Shown piece after piece: positions 11,610-24,374 of a DNA stretch of 64,000 bases. Source of the DNA: Inia geoffrensis (taxonomy: Eukaryota > Chordata > Mammalia > Artiodactyla > Iniidae); the NCBI GenBank assembly GCA_036417435.1, contig JAZAQT010000027.1:806001-870000 (forward strand), given 5' to 3'. The notes beneath the pieces are model-generated. The model was not told the origin of the DNA, searched no databases, and saw only the letters and a list, made by a program, of their open reading frames with translations. The translations under genes and the position numbers were made by a program. Within the stretch, counting starts at the first letter, position 1. Each line of letters starts with the position of its first letter.

Positions 11610-12953
11610 GAATGGGGATTGATTAGGGTACAGGTTAGGGTACGGCAATGGCTTAGGGTTGGCGTACGTTAGAGGGCATGAGTTAGTGTTGATGTACTGG
11701 TTAAAATTAGGACACGGGTGAGGGTAAAGTTTCGGGTGAGTGTCATGGTTAGGTTTCAGGTTAGGGTTAGGGTTAGGGAATTGAGAGGGATTAGGGTACA
11801 GGTTAGGGTACCGCTGCGGTTTAGTGTTAGCGTACGTTTGAGGGCACGAGTTAGTCTTGGTGTCCTGGTTAAGATTAGAGCACGGGTGAGGGTAAGGCTT
11901 CGGGTGAGGGTCAGGGTTAGGATTCTTGTTAGGGTTAGGGTGAGGGAATGGAGAGGGATTAGGGTACAGGTTAGGGTACGACAATGCTTAAGGGTTAGCG
12001 TAAGTGTGAGGGCACGAGTTAGTGTTGGTGTACTGGTTAAGACAACGGCACCGATGAGGGTAAGGCCTCGGAAAAGGGTCACGTTCAGGGTTTCGCTTAG
12101 GGTTAGGGTTAGGGAATGGGGAGGGATTAGGGTGCAGGATAGGGTACGACAATGCTTAAGGGTTAGCGTACGTTTGAGGGCATGAGTTAGTGTTTGTGTA
12201 CTGGTTAAGATTAGGGCATTGGTTAGGGTAAGGCATCGGAAGTGGGTCAGGTTTAGTGATGGGGTTAGGGTTAGGGTTAAGGAATGGGGAGGGATTAGGG
12301 TACAATTTAGGGTACGACAACGCTTAAGGTTTAGCGTACGTGTGAGGGCACGAGTTAGTGTTGTTGTCCTGGTTAAGATTAGGGCACGGGTGAGGGTAAG
12401 GCTTCGGGTGAGGGTCAGGGTTAGGATTCGGGTTAGGGTTAGGGTTAAGGAATGCAGAGGGATTAGGGTACAGCTTAGGGTACGACAGTGCTTAAGGGTT
12501 AGCGTTCGTGTGAGGGTAAGGGTTAGTGTTAGTGTCCTGGTTAAGATTAGGGCACGGGTGAGGGTAATGCTTCAGGTGAGGGTCAGGGTTAGGATTCGGG
12601 TTAGGGATAGGGTTAGGGAATGGGGAGGGTTTAGGGTACAGTTTAGGGTACGACAACGATTAAGGGTTAGCGTACGTGTGAGTGCACAAGTTAGTGTTGG
12701 TGTCCTGGTTAAGATTAGGGCATGGGTGAGGGTAAGGTTTCGGGTGAGGGTCAGGGATAGAATTCGGGTTAGGGTTAGGGTTAGGGAATGGGGAGATATT
12801 AGGGCACATTTTAGGGTACCACAACGCTTAAGGTTTAGCGTACGTGTGAGGTCACTAGTTAGTGTTAGTGTACTGCTTACGATTAGGGCACTGTTGAGGG
12901 TAAGGCCTCGGAAGAGGGTCAGGTTAACGGTTAGGGTTAGGGTTAGTGTTAGG
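11610..12953 (+). repeat. HOR copy H9, 8 monomers (1344 bp)
   Basis: This is a canonical m1-m8 cycle of exactly 1344 bp with scattered substitutions. Its m2 retains the GATTCTTGTTAGGG variant also seen near 9360. Confidence 0.85.
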
Positions 12954-14129
12954 GAATGGGGATTGATTAGGGTACAGGTTATGGTACGGCAATGGCTTAG
13001 GGTTGGCGTATGTTAGAGGGCATGGGTTAGTGTTGATGTACTGGCTAAAATTAGGACACGGGTGAGGGTAAAGTTTCGGGTGAGTGTCATGGTTAGGTTT
13101 CAGGTTAGGGTTAGGGTTAGGGAATGGAGAGGGATTAGGGTACAGGTTAGGGTACCGCTGCGGTTTAGTGTTAGCGTACGTTTGAGGGCACGAGTTAGTC
13201 TTGGTGTCCTGGTTAAGATTAGGGCACGGGTGAGGGTAAGGCTTCGGGTGAGGGTCAGGGTTAGGATTCGGGTTAGGGTTAGGGTTAGGGAATGGAGAGG
13301 GATTAGGGTACAGGTTAGGGTACGACAATGCTTAAGGGTTAGCGTAAGTGTGAGGGCACGAGTTAGTGTTGGTGTACTGGTTAAGACAAGGGCACCGATG
13401 AGGGTAAGGCCTCGGAAAAGGGTCACGTTCAGGGTTTCGCTTAGGGTTAGGGTTAGGGAATGGGGAGGGATTAGGGTACAGGATAGGGTACGACAATGCT
13501 TAAGGGTTAGCGTACGTTTGAGGGCATGAGTTAGTGTTTGTGTACTGGTTAAGATTAGGGCATTGGTTAGGGTAGGGCATCGGAAGTGGGTCAGGTTTAG
13601 GGATGGGGTTAGGGTTAGGGTTAAGGAATGCAGAGGGATTAGGGTACAGCTTAGGGTACGACAGTGCTTAAGGGTTAGCGTTCGTGTGAGGGCAAGGGTT
13701 AGTGTTAGTGTCCTGGTTAAGATTAGGGCACGGGTGAGGGTAAGGCTTCAGGTGAGAGTCAGGGTTAGGATTAGGGTTAGGGTTAGGGTTGGGGAATGGG
13801 GAGAGATTAGGGTACAGTTTAGGGTACGACAACGATTAAGGGTTAGCGTACGTGTGAGGGCACAAGTTAGTGTTGGTTTCCTGGTTAAGATTAGGGCACG
13901 GGTGAGGGTAAGGTTTCGGGTGAGGTTCAGGGATAGAATTCGGGTTAGGGTTAGGTTTACGGAATGGGGAGATATTAGGGCACAGTTTAGGGTACCACAA
14001 CGCTTAAGGTTTAGCGTACGTGTGAGGTCACTAGTTAGTTTTAGTGTACTGCTTACGATTAGGGCAGAGGTGAGGGTAAGGCCTCGGAAGAGGGTCACGT
14101 TAAGGGTTAGGGTTAGGGTTAGGGTTAGG
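12954..14129 (+). repeat. HOR copy H10, 7 monomers, m5 missing (1176 bp)
   Basis: m4 runs straight into m6 (GGTTAAGGAATGCAGAGGG near 13620), so exactly one monomer was removed by exchange in register. Confidence 0.85.
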
Positions 14130-15137
14130 GAATGGGGATTGATTAGGGTACAGGTTAGGGTACGGCAATGGCTTAGGTTTGGCGTACGTTAGAGGGCATG
14201 GGTTAGTGTTGATGTACTGGTTAAAATTAGGACACGGGTGAGGGTAAAGTTTCGGGTGAGTGTCATGGTTAGGTTTCAGGTTAGGGTTAGGGTTAGGGAA
14301 TGGAGAGGGATTAGGGTACAGGTTAGGGTACCGCTGCGGTTTAGTGTTATTGTACGTTTGAGGGCACGAGTTAGTCTTGGTGTCCTGGTTAAGATTAGGG
14401 CAAGGGTGAGGGTAAGGCTTCGGGTGAGGGTCAGGGTTAGGATTCGGGTTAGGGTTAGGGTTAGGGAATGGAGAGGGATTAGGGTACAGGTTAGGGTACG
14501 ACAATGCTTAAGGGTTAGCGTAAGTGTGAGGGCACGAGTTAGTGTTGGTGTACTGGTTAAGATTAGGGAACGGGTGAGGATAAGGCTTCGGGTGAGGGTC
14601 AGGGTTAGGATTCGGGTTAGGGTTAGGGTTAAGGAATGCAGAGGGATTAGGGTACAGCTTAGGGTACGACAGTGCTTAAGGGTTAGCGTTCGTGTGAGGG
14701 CAAGGGTTAGTGTTAGTGTCCTGGTTAAGATTAGGGCACTGGTGAGGGTAAGGCTTCAGGTGAGAGTCAGGGTCAGGATTCGGGTTAGGGTTAGGGTTAG
14801 GGAATGGGGAGAGATTAGGGTACAGTTTAGGGTACGACAACGATTAAGGGTTAGCGTACGTGTGAGGGCACAAGTTAGTGTTGGTGTCCTGGTTAAGATT
14901 AGGGCACGGGTGAGGGTAAGGTTTCGGGTGAGGTTCAGGGATAGAATTCGGGTTAGGGTTAGGGTTACGGAATGGGGAGATATTAGGGCACAGTTTAGGG
15001 TACCACAACGCTTAAGGTTTAGCATACGTGTGAGGTCACTAGTTAGTGTTAGTGTACTGCTTACGATTAGGGCACGGGTGAGGGTAAGGCCTCGGAAGAG
15101 GGTCACGTTAAGGGTTAGGGTTAGGGTTAGGGTTAGG
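14130..15137 (+). repeat. HOR copy H11, 6 monomers with a m3/m5 hybrid (1008 bp)
   Basis: The order is m1, m2, m3/m5 hybrid (14466), m6, m7, m8. The hybrid begins as m3 and switches to m5-type sequence after GTACTGGTTAAGATTAGGG. This is the shortest cycle in the window. Confidence 0.85.
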
Positions 15138-16313
15138 GAATGGGGATTGATTAGGGTACAGGTTAGGGTACGGCAATGGCTTAGGGTTGGCGTACGTTAG
15201 AGGGCATGGGTTAGTGTTGATGTACTGGTTAAAATTAGGACACGGGTTAGGGTAAAGTTTCGGGTGAGAGTCATGGTTAGGTTTCAGGTTAGGGTTAGGG
15301 TTAGGGAATGGAGAGGGATTAGGGTACAGGTTAGGGTACCGCTGCGGTTTAGTGTTAGCGTACGTTTGAGGGCACGAGTTAGTCTTGGTGTCCTGGTTAA
15401 GATTAGGGCACGGGTGAGGGTAAGGCTTCGGGTGAGGGTCAGGGTTAGGATTCGGGTTAGGGTTAGGGTTAGGGAATGGAGAGGGATTAGGGTACAGGTT
15501 AGGGTACGACAATGCTTAAGGGTTAGCGTAAGTGTGAGGGCACGAGTTAGTGTTGGTGTACTGGTTAAGACAACGGCACCGATGAGGGTAAGCCCTCGGA
15601 AAAGGGTCACGTTCAGGGTTTCGCTTAGGGTTAGGGTTAGGGAATGGGGAGGGATTAAGGTACAGGATAGGGTACGACAATGCTTAAGGGTTAGCGTACG
15701 TTTGAGGGCATGAGTTAGTGTTTGTGTCCTGGTTAAGATTAGGGCATTGGTTAGGGTAGGGCATCGGAAGTGGGTCAGGTTTAGGGATGGTGTTAGGGTT
15801 AGGGTTAAGGAATGGGGAGGGATTAGGGTACAATTTAGGGTACGACAATGCTTAAGGTTTAGCGTACGTGTGAGGGCACGAGTTAATGTTGGTGTCCTGG
15901 TTAAGATTAGGGCACGGGTGAGGGTAAGGCTTCGGGTGAGGGTCAGGGTTAGGATTCGGGTTAGGGTTAGGGTTAAGGAATGCAGAGGGATTAGGGTACA
16001 GCTTAGGGTACGACAGTGATTAAGGGTTAGCGTTCGTGTGAGGGCACAAGTTAGTGTTGGTGTCCTGGTTAAGATTAGGGCACGGGTGAGGGTAAGGTTT
16101 CGGGTGAGGGTCAGGGATAGAATTCGGGTTAGGGTTAGGGTTAGGGAATGGGGAGATATTAGGGCACAGTTTAGGGTACCACAACGCTTAAGGTTTAGCG
16201 TACGTGTGAGGTCACTAGTTAGTTTTAGTGTACTGCTTACGATTAGGGCACAGGTGAGGGTAAGGCCTCGGAAGAGGGTCACGTTAAGGGTTAGGGTTAG
16301 GGTTAGGGTTAGG
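15138..16313 (+). repeat. HOR copy H12, 7 monomers with a m6/m7 hybrid (1176 bp)
   Basis: A single monomer begins as m6 (GAATGCAGAGGG near 15978) and ends as m7 (GATAGAATTCGGG). The same hybrid recurs in H14, 2687 bp away. Confidence 0.85.
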
Positions 16314-17824
16314 GAATGGGGATTGATTAGTGTACAGGTTAGGGTACGGCAATGGCTTAGGTTTGGCGTACGTTAGAGGGCATGGGTTAGTGTTGATGTA
16401 CTGGTTAAAATTAGGACACGGGTGAGGGTAAAGTTTCGGGTGAGTGTCATGGTTAGGTTTCAGGTTAGGGTTAGGGTTAGGGAATGGAGAGGGATTAGGG
16501 TACAGGTTAGGGTACCGCTGCGGTTTAGTGTTATTGTACGTTTGAGGGCACGAGTTAGTCTTGGTGTCCTGGTTAATATTAGGGCACGGGTGAGGGTAAG
16601 GCTTCGGGTGAGGGTCAGGGTTAGGATTCGGGTTAGGGTTAGGGTTAGGGAATGGAGAGGGATTAGGGTACAGGTTAGGGTACGACAATGCTTAAGGGTT
16701 AGCGTAAGTGTGAGGGCACGAGTTAGTGTTGGTGTACTGGTTAAGACAACGGCACCGATGAGGGTAAGGCCTCGGAAAAGGGACACGTTCAGGGTTTCGC
16801 TTAGGGTTAGGGTTAGGGAATGGGGAGGGATTAGGGTACAGGATAGGGTACGACAATGCTTAAGGGTTAGCGTACGTTTGAGGACATGAGTTAGTGTTTG
16901 GGTACTGGTTAAGATTAGGGCATTGGTTAGGGTAGGGCATCGGAAGTGGGTGAGGTTTAGGGATGGGGTTAGGGTTAGGGTTAAGTAATGGGGAGGGATT
17001 AGGGTACAATTTAGGGTACGACAACGCTTAAGATTTAGCGTACGTGTGAGGGCACGAGTTAGTGTTGGTGTCCTGGTTAAGATTAGGGAACGGGTGAGGA
17101 TAAGGCTTCGGGTGAGGGTCAGGGTTAGGATTCGGGTTAGGGTTAGGGTTAAGGAATGCAGAGGGATTAGGGTACAGCTAGGGTACGACAGTGCTTAAGG
17201 GTTAGCGTTCCTGTGAGGGCAAGTGTTAGTGTTAGTGTCCTGGTTAAGATTAGGGCACGGGTGAGGGTAAGGCTTCAGGTGAGGGTCAGGGTTAGGATTC
17301 GGGTTAGGGTTAGGGTTAAGGAATGCAGAGGGATTAGGGTACAGCTTAGGGTATGACAGTGCTTAAGGGTTAGCGTTCGTGTGAGGGCAAGGGTTAGTGT
17401 TAGTGTCCTGGTTAAGATTAGGGCACGGGTGAGGGTAAGGCTTCAGGTGAGAGTCAGGGTTAGGATTCGGGTTAGGGTTAGGGTTAGGGAATGGGGAGAG
17501 ATTAGGGTACAGTTTAGGGTACGACAACGATTAAGGGTTAGCGTACGTGTGAGGGCACAAGTTAGTGTTGGTGTCCTGGTTAAGATTAGGGCACGGGTGA
17601 GGGTAAGGTTTCGGGTGAGGTTCAGGGATAGAATTCGGGTTAGGGTTAGGGTTACGGAATGGGGAGATATTAGGGCACAGTTTAGGGTACCAAAACGCTT
17701 AAGGTTTAGCGTACGTGTGAGGTCACTAGTTAGAGTTAGTGTACTGCTTACGATTACGGCACGGGTGAGGGTAAGGCCTCGGAAGAGGGTCACGTTAAGG
17801 GTTAGGGTTAGGGTTAGGGTTAGG
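16314..17824 (+). repeat. HOR copy H13, 9 monomers with m6 doubled (1511 bp)
   Basis: Two m6 monomers follow each other near 17156 and 17323. The first has lost one base (CAGCTAGGG instead of CAGCTTAGGG), which accounts for 9 x 168 - 1. The preceding monomer shares GGGAACGGGTGAGGATAAGG with H11. Confidence 0.85.
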
Positions 17825-18998
17825 GAATGGGGATTGATTAGGGTACAGGTTAGGGTACGGCAATGGCTTAGGGTTGGCGTACGTTAGAGGGCATGGGTTA
17901 GTGTTGATGTACTGGTTAAAATTAGGACACGGGTGAGGGTAAAGTTTCGGGTGAGTGTCATGGTTAGGTTTCAGGTTAGGGTTAGGGTTAGGGAATGGAG
18001 AGGGATTAGGGTACAGGTTAGGGTACCGCTGCGGTTTAGTGTTAGCGTACGTTTGAGGGCACGAGTTAGTCTTGGTGTCCTGGTTAAGATTAGGGCACGG
18101 GTGAGGGTAAGGCTTCGGGTGAGGGTCAGGGTTAGGATTCGGGTTAGGGTTGGGGTTAGGGAATGGAGAGGGATTAGGGTACAGGTTAGGGTACGACAAT
18201 GCTTAAGGGTTAGCGTAAGTGTGAGGGCACGAGTTAGTGTTGGTGTACTGGTTAAGACAACGGCACCGATGAGGGTAAGCCCTCGGAAAAGGGTCACGTT
18301 CAGGGTTTCGCTTAGGGTTAAGGTTAGGGAATGGGGAGGGATTAGGGTACAGGATAGGGTACGACAATGCTTAAGGGTTAGCGTACGTTTGAGGGCATGA
18401 GTTAGTGTTTGTGTCCTGGTTAAGATTAGGGCATTGGTTAGGGTAGGGCATCGGAAGTGGATCAGGTTTAGGGATGGGGTTAGGGTTAGGGTTAAGGAAT
18501 GGGGAGGGATTAGGGTACAATTTAGGGTACGACAATGCTTAAGGTTTAGCGTACGTGTGAGGGCACGAGTTAGTGTTGGTGTCCTGGTTAAGATTAGGGC
18601 ACGGGTGAGGGTAAGGCTTCGGGTGAGGGTCAGGGTTAGGATTCGGGTTAGGGTTAGGGTTAAGGAATGCAGAGGGATTAGGGTACAGCTTAGGGTACGA
18701 CAGTGATTAAGGGTTAGCGTTCGTGTGAGGGCACGTTAGTGTTGGTGTCCTGGTTAAGATTAGGGCACGGGTGAGGGTAAGGTTTCGGGTGAGGGTCAGG
18801 GATAGAATTCGGGTTAGGGTTAGGGTTAGGGAATGGGGAGATATTAGGGCACAGTTTAGGGTACCACAACGCTTAAGGTTTAGCGTACGTGTGAGGTCAC
18901 TAGTTAGTTTTAGTGTACTGCTTACGATTAGGGCACAGGTGAGGGTAAGGCCTCGGAAGAGGGTCATGTTAAGGGTTAGGGTTAGGGTTAGGGTTAGG
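17825..18998 (+). repeat. HOR copy H14, near-copy of H12 (1174 bp)
   Basis: It has the same m6/m7 hybrid as H12 but with a private 2-bp deletion near 18734 (GGGCACGTTAGTG). Offsets to H12 are 2687 bp, falling to 2685 bp after the deletion. Confidence 0.85.
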
Positions 18999-20342
18999 GA
19001 ATGGGGATTGATTAGGGTACAGGTTAGGGTACGGCAATGGCTTAGGTTTGGCGTACGTTAGAGGGCATGGGTTAGTGTTGATGTACTGGTTAAAATTAGG
19101 ACACGGGTGAGGGTAAAGTTTCGGGTGAGTGTCATGGTTAGGTTTCAGGTTAGGGTTAGGGTTAGGGAATGGAGAGGGATTAGGGTACAGGTTAGGGTAC
19201 CGCTGCGGTTTAGTGTTATTGTACGTTTGAGGGCACGAGTTAGTCTTGGTGTCCTGGTTAATATTAGGGCATGGGTGAGGGTAATGCTTCGGGTGAGTGT
19301 CAGGGTTAGGATTCGGGTTAGGGTTAGGGTTAGGGAATGGAGAGGGATTAGGGTACAGGTTAGGGTACGACAATGCTTAAGGGTTAGCGTAAGTGTGAGG
19401 GCACAAGGTAGTGTTGGTGTACTGGTTAAGACAAGGGCACCGATGAGGGTAAGGCCTCGGAAAAGGGTCACGTTCAGGGTTTCGCTTAGGGTTAGGGTTA
19501 GGGAATGGGGAGGGATTAGCGTACAGGATAGGGTACGACAATGCTTAAGGGTTAGCGTACGTTTGAGGGCATGAGTTAGTGTTTGTGTACTGGTTAAGAT
19601 TAGGGCATTGGTTAGGGTAGGGCATCGGAAGTGGGTCAGGTTTAGGGATGGGGTTAGGGTTAGGTTTAAGGAATGGGGAGGGATTAGGGTACAATTTAGG
19701 GTACGACAACGCTTAAGGTTTAGCGTACGTGTGAGGGCACGACTTAGTGTTGGTGTACTGGTTAAGATTAGGGCACGGGTGAGGGTCAAGCTTCGGGTGA
19801 GGGTCAGAGCTAGGATTCGGGTTAGGGTTAGGTTTAAGGAATGCAGAGGGATTAGGGTACAGCTTAGGGTACGACAGTGCTTAAGGGTTAGCGTTCGTGT
19901 GAGGGCAAGTGTTAGTGTTAGTGTCCTGGTTAAGATTAGGGCACGGGTGAGGGTAAGGCTTCAGGTGAGGGTCAGGGTTAGGATTCGGGTTAGGGTTAGG
20001 GTTAGGGAATGGGGAGGGATTAGGGTACAGTTTAGGGTACGACAACGATTAAGGGTTAGCGTACGTGTGAGGGCACAAGTTAGTGTTGGTGTCCTGGTTA
20101 AGATTAGGTCACGGGTGCGGGTAAGGTTTCGGGTGAGGGTCAGGGATAGAATTCGGGTTAGGGTTAGGGTTAGGGAATGGGGAGATATTAGGGCACAGTT
20201 TAGGGTACCACAACGCTTAAGGTTTAGCGTACGTGTGAGGTCACTAGTTAGTGTTAGTGTACTGCTTACGATTAGGGCACGGGTGTGGGTAAGGCCTCGG
20301 AAGAGGGTCACGTTAAGGGTTAGGGTTAGGGTTAGGGTTAGG
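18999..20342 (+). repeat. HOR copy H15, 8 monomers (1344 bp)
   Basis: This is the first of five consecutive intervals of exactly 1344 bp. Its second half belongs to the 2688-bp duplicated block (private marks GATTAGGTCACGGGTGCGGG and GGGTGTGGGTAAGG). Its first half instead resembles H13. Confidence 0.85.
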
Positions 20343-21686
20343 GAATGGGGATTGATTAGGGTACAGGTTAGGGTACGGCAATGGCTTAGGGTTGGCGTAC
20401 GTTAGAGGGCATGGGTTAGTGTTGATGTACTGGTTAAAATTAGGACACGGGTGAGGGTAAAGTTTCGGGTGAGTGTCATGGTTAGGTTTCAGGTTAGGGT
20501 TAGGGTTAGGGAATGGAGAGGGATTAGGGTACAGGTTAGGGTACCGCTGCGGTTTAGTGTTAGCATACGTTTGAGGGCACGAGTTAGTCTTGGTGTCCTG
20601 GTTAAGATTAGGGCACGGGTGAGGGTAAGGCTTCGGGTGAGGGTCAGGGTTAGGATTCGGGTTAGGGTTAGGGTTAGGGAATGGAGAGGGATTAGGGTAC
20701 AGGTTAGGGTACGACAATGCTTAAGGGTTAGCGTAAGTGTGAGGGCACGAGTTAGTGTTGGTGTACTGGTTAAGACAACGGCACCGATGAGGGTAAGGCC
20801 ACGGAAAAGTGTAACGTTCAGGGTTTCCCTTAGGGTTAGGGTTAGGGAATGCGGAGGGATTAGGGTACAGGATAGGGTACGACAAAGCTTAAGGGTTAAC
20901 GTACGTTTGACGGCATTATTTAGTGTTTGTGTCCTGGTTAAGATTAGGGCATTGGTTAGGGTAGGGCATCGGAAGTGGGTCAGGATTAGGTTTGGGGTTA
21001 GGGTTAGGGTTAAGGAATGGGGAGGGATTAGGGTACAATTTAGGGTACGACAACGCTTAAGGTTTAGCTTACGTGTGAGGGCACGAGTTAGTGTTGGTGT
21101 CCTGGTTAAGATTAGGGCACGGGTGAGGGTAAGGCTTCGGGTGAGGGTCAGGGTTAGGATTCGGGTTAGGGTTAGGGTTAAGGAATGCAGAGGGATTAGG
21201 GTACAGCTTAGTGTACGACAGAGCTTAAGGGTTAGCGTTCGTGTGAGGGTAAGGGTTAGTGTTAGTGTCCTGGTTAAGATTAGGGCACGGGTGAGGGTAA
21301 GGCTTCAGGTGAGGGTCAGGGTTAGGATTCGGGTTAGGGTTAGGGTTAGGGAATGGGGAGGGATTAGGGTACAGTTTAGGGTACGACAACGATTAAGGGT
21401 TAGCGTACGTGTGAGGGCACAAGTTAGTGTTGGTGTCCTGGTTAAGATTAGGGCACGGGTGAGGGTAAGGTTTCGGGTGAGGGTCAGGGATAGAATTCGG
21501 GTTAGGGTTAGGGTTAAGGAATGGGGAGATATTAGGGCACAGTTTAGGGTACCACAACGCTTAAGGTTTAGCGTACGTGTGAGGTCACTAGTTAGTGTTA
21601 GTGTACTGCTTACGATTAGGGCACGGGTGAGGGTAAGGCCTCGGAAGAGGGTCACGTTAAGGGTTAGGGTTAGGGTTAGGGTTAGG
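20343..21686 (+). repeat. HOR copy H16, 8 monomers (1344 bp)
   Basis: Canonical cycle. Its private marks GGCCACGGAAAAGTGTAACG, GACGGCATTATTTAG and GATTAGGTTTGGGG recur in H18 at an offset of 2688 bp. Confidence 0.85.
21659..21686 (+). repeat. Canonical telomere tract at the m8/m1 boundary (representative)
   Basis: Five GGG runs separated by TTA lead into GAATGGGG. This m8-m1 linker is the longest near-perfect TTAGGG stretch in most HOR copies. It varies by whole hexamers: it is shorter before 5330 and 7706. It is a candidate G-quadruplex and TRF1/TRF2 site; this is inference from motif only. Confidence 0.8.
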
Positions 21687-23030
21687 GAATGGGGATTGAT
21701 TAGGGTACAGGTTAGGGTACGGCAATGGCTTAGGGTTGTCGTACGTTACAGGGCATGGGTTAGTGTTGATGTACTGGTTAAAATTAGTACACGGGTGAGG
21801 GTAAAGTTTCGGGTGAGTGTCATGGTTAGGTTTCAGGTTAGGGTTAGGGTTAGGGAATGGAGAGGGATTAGGGTACAGGTTAGGGTACCGCTGCGGTTTA
21901 GTGTTAGCGTACGTTTGAGGGCACGAGTTAGTCTTGGTGTCCTGGTTAAGATTAGGGCACGGGTGAGGGTAAGGCTTCGGGTGAGGGTCAGGGTTAGGAT
22001 TCGGCTTAGGGTTAGGGTTAGGGAATGGAGAGGGATTAGGGTACAGGTTAGGGTACGACAATGCTTAAGGGTTAGCGTAAGTGTGAGGGCACGAGTTAGT
22101 GTTGGTGTACTGGTTAAGACAAGGGCACCGATGAGGGTAAGGCCTCGGAAAAGGGTCACGTTCAGGGTTTCGCTTAGGGTTAGGGTTAGGGAATGGGGAG
22201 GGATTAGGGTACAGGATAGGGTACGACAATGCTTAAGGGTTAGCGTACGTTTGAGGGCATGAGTTAGTGTTTGTGTACTTGTTAAGATTAGGGCATTGGT
22301 TAGGGTAGGGCATCGGAAGTGGGTCAGGTTTAGGGATGGGGTTAGGGTTAGGGTTAAGGAATGGGGAGGGATTAGGGTACAATTTAGGGTACGACAGCGC
22401 TTAAGGTTTAGCGTACGTGTGAGGGCACGAGTTAGTGTTGGTGTCCTGGTTAAGATTAGGGCACGGGTGAGGGTAAGGCTTCGGGTGAGGGTCAGGGTTA
22501 GGATTCGGGTTAGGGTTAGGGTTAAGGAATGCAGAGGGATTAGGGTACAGCTTAGGGTACGACAGTGCTTAAGGGTTAGCGTTCGTGTGAGGGCAAGGGT
22601 TAGTGTTAGTGTCCTGGTTAAGATTAGGGCACGGGTGAGGGTAAGGCTTCAGGTGAGGGTCAGGGTTAGGATTCGGGTTAGGGTTAGGGTTAGGGAATGG
22701 GGAGGGATTAGGGTACAGTTTAGGGTACGACAACGATTAAGGGTTAGCGTACGTGTGAGGGCACAAGTTAGTGTTGGTGTCCTGGTTAAGATTAGGTCAC
22801 GGGTGCGGGTAAGGTTTCGGGTGAGGGTCAGGGATAGAATTCGGGTTAGGGTTAGGGTTAGGGAATGGGGAGATATTAGGGCACAGTTTAGGGTACCACA
22901 ACGCTTAAGGTTTAGCGTACGTGTGAGGTCACTAGTTAGTGTTAGTGTACTGCTTACGATTAGGGCACGGGTGTGGGTAAGGCCTCGGAAGAGGGTCACG
23001 TTAAGGGTTAGGGTTAGGGTTAGGGTTAGG
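21687..23030 (+). repeat. HOR copy H17, 8 monomers (1344 bp)
   Basis: Canonical cycle. Its private marks GGGTTGTCGTACGTTACAGG and GATTCGGCTTAGGG recur in H19 at an offset of 2688 bp. Confidence 0.85.
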
Positions 23031-24374
23031 GAATGGGGATTGATTAGGGTACAGGTTAGGGTACGGCAATGGCTTAGGGTTGGCGTACGTTAGAGGGCAT
23101 GGGTTAGTGTTGATGTACTGGTTAAAATTAGGACACGGGTGAGGGTAAAGTTTCGGGTGAGTGTCATGGTTAGGTTTCAGGTTAGGGTTAGGGTTAGGGA
23201 ATGGAGAGGGATTAGGGTACAGGTTAGGGTACCGCTGCGGTTTAGTGTTAGCGTACGTTTGAGGGCACGAGTTAGTCTTGGTGTCCTGGTTAAGATTAGG
23301 GCACGGGTGAGGGTAAGGCTTCGGGTGAGGGTCAGGGTTAGGATTCGGGTTAGGGTTAGGGTTAGGGAATGGAGAGGGATTAGGGTACAGGTTAGGGTAC
23401 GACAATGCTTAAGGGTTAGCGTAAGTGTGAGGGCACGAGTTAGTGTTGGTGTACTGGTTAAGACAACGGCACCGATGAGGGTAAGGCCACGGAAAAGTGT
23501 AACGTTCAGGGTTTCCCTTAGGGTTAGGGTTAGGGAATGCGGAGGGATTAGGGTACAGGATAGGGTACGACAAAGCTTAAGGGTTAACGTACGTTTGACG
23601 GCATTATTTAGTGTTTGTGTCCTGGTTAAGATTAGGGCATTGGTTAGGGTAGGGCATCGGAAGTGGGTCAGGATTAGGTTTGGGGTTAGGGTTAGGGTTA
23701 AGGAATGGGGAGGGATTAGGGTACAATTTAGGGTACGACAACGCTTAAGGTTTAGCTTACGTGTGAGGGCACGAGTTAGTGTTGGTGTCCTGGTTAAGAT
23801 TAGGGCACGGGTGAGGGTAAGGCTTCGGGTGAGGGTCAGGGTTAGGATTCGGGTTAGGGTTAGGGTTAAGGAATGCAGAGGGATTAGGGTACAGCTTAGT
23901 GTACGACAGAGCTTAAGGGTTAGCGTTCGTGTGAGGGTAAGGGTTAGTGTTAGTGTCCTGGTTAAGATTAGGGCACGGGTGAGGGTAAGGCTTCAGGTGA
24001 GGGTCAGGGTTAGGATTCGGGTTAGGGTTAGGGTTAGGGAATGGGGAGGGATTAGGGTACAGTTTAGGGTACGACAACGATTAAGGGTTAGCGTACGTGT
24101 GAGGGCACAAGTTAGTGTTGGTGTCCTGGTTAAGATTAGGGCACGGGTGAGGGTAAGGTTTCGGGTGAGGGTCAGGGATAGAATTCGGGTTAGGGTTAGG
24201 GTTAAGGAATGGGGAGATATTAGGGCACAGTTTAGGGTACCACAACGCTTAAGGTTTAGCGTACGTGTGAGGTCACTAGTTAGTGTTAGTGTACTGCTTA
24301 CGATTAGGGCACGGGTGAGGGTAAGGCCTCGGAAGAGGGTCACGTTAAGGGTTAGGGTTAGGGTTAGGGTTAGG
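23031..24374 (+). repeat. HOR copy H18, near-identical to H16 (1344 bp)
   Basis: It shares every H16 private mark I checked. It differs at 23259 (TTAGCGTACG against TTAGCATACG at 20571), so the two are separate copies and not an exact assembly duplicate. Confidence 0.85.

Noticed and set aside
20451..22262. 603-codon open frame as a real arginine-rich protein gene
   Set aside because: It lies wholly in the 168-bp repeat, is two-residue periodic, overlaps Pro-Asn and Leu-Thr frames on the other strand, and has no promoter, intron or domain evidence.
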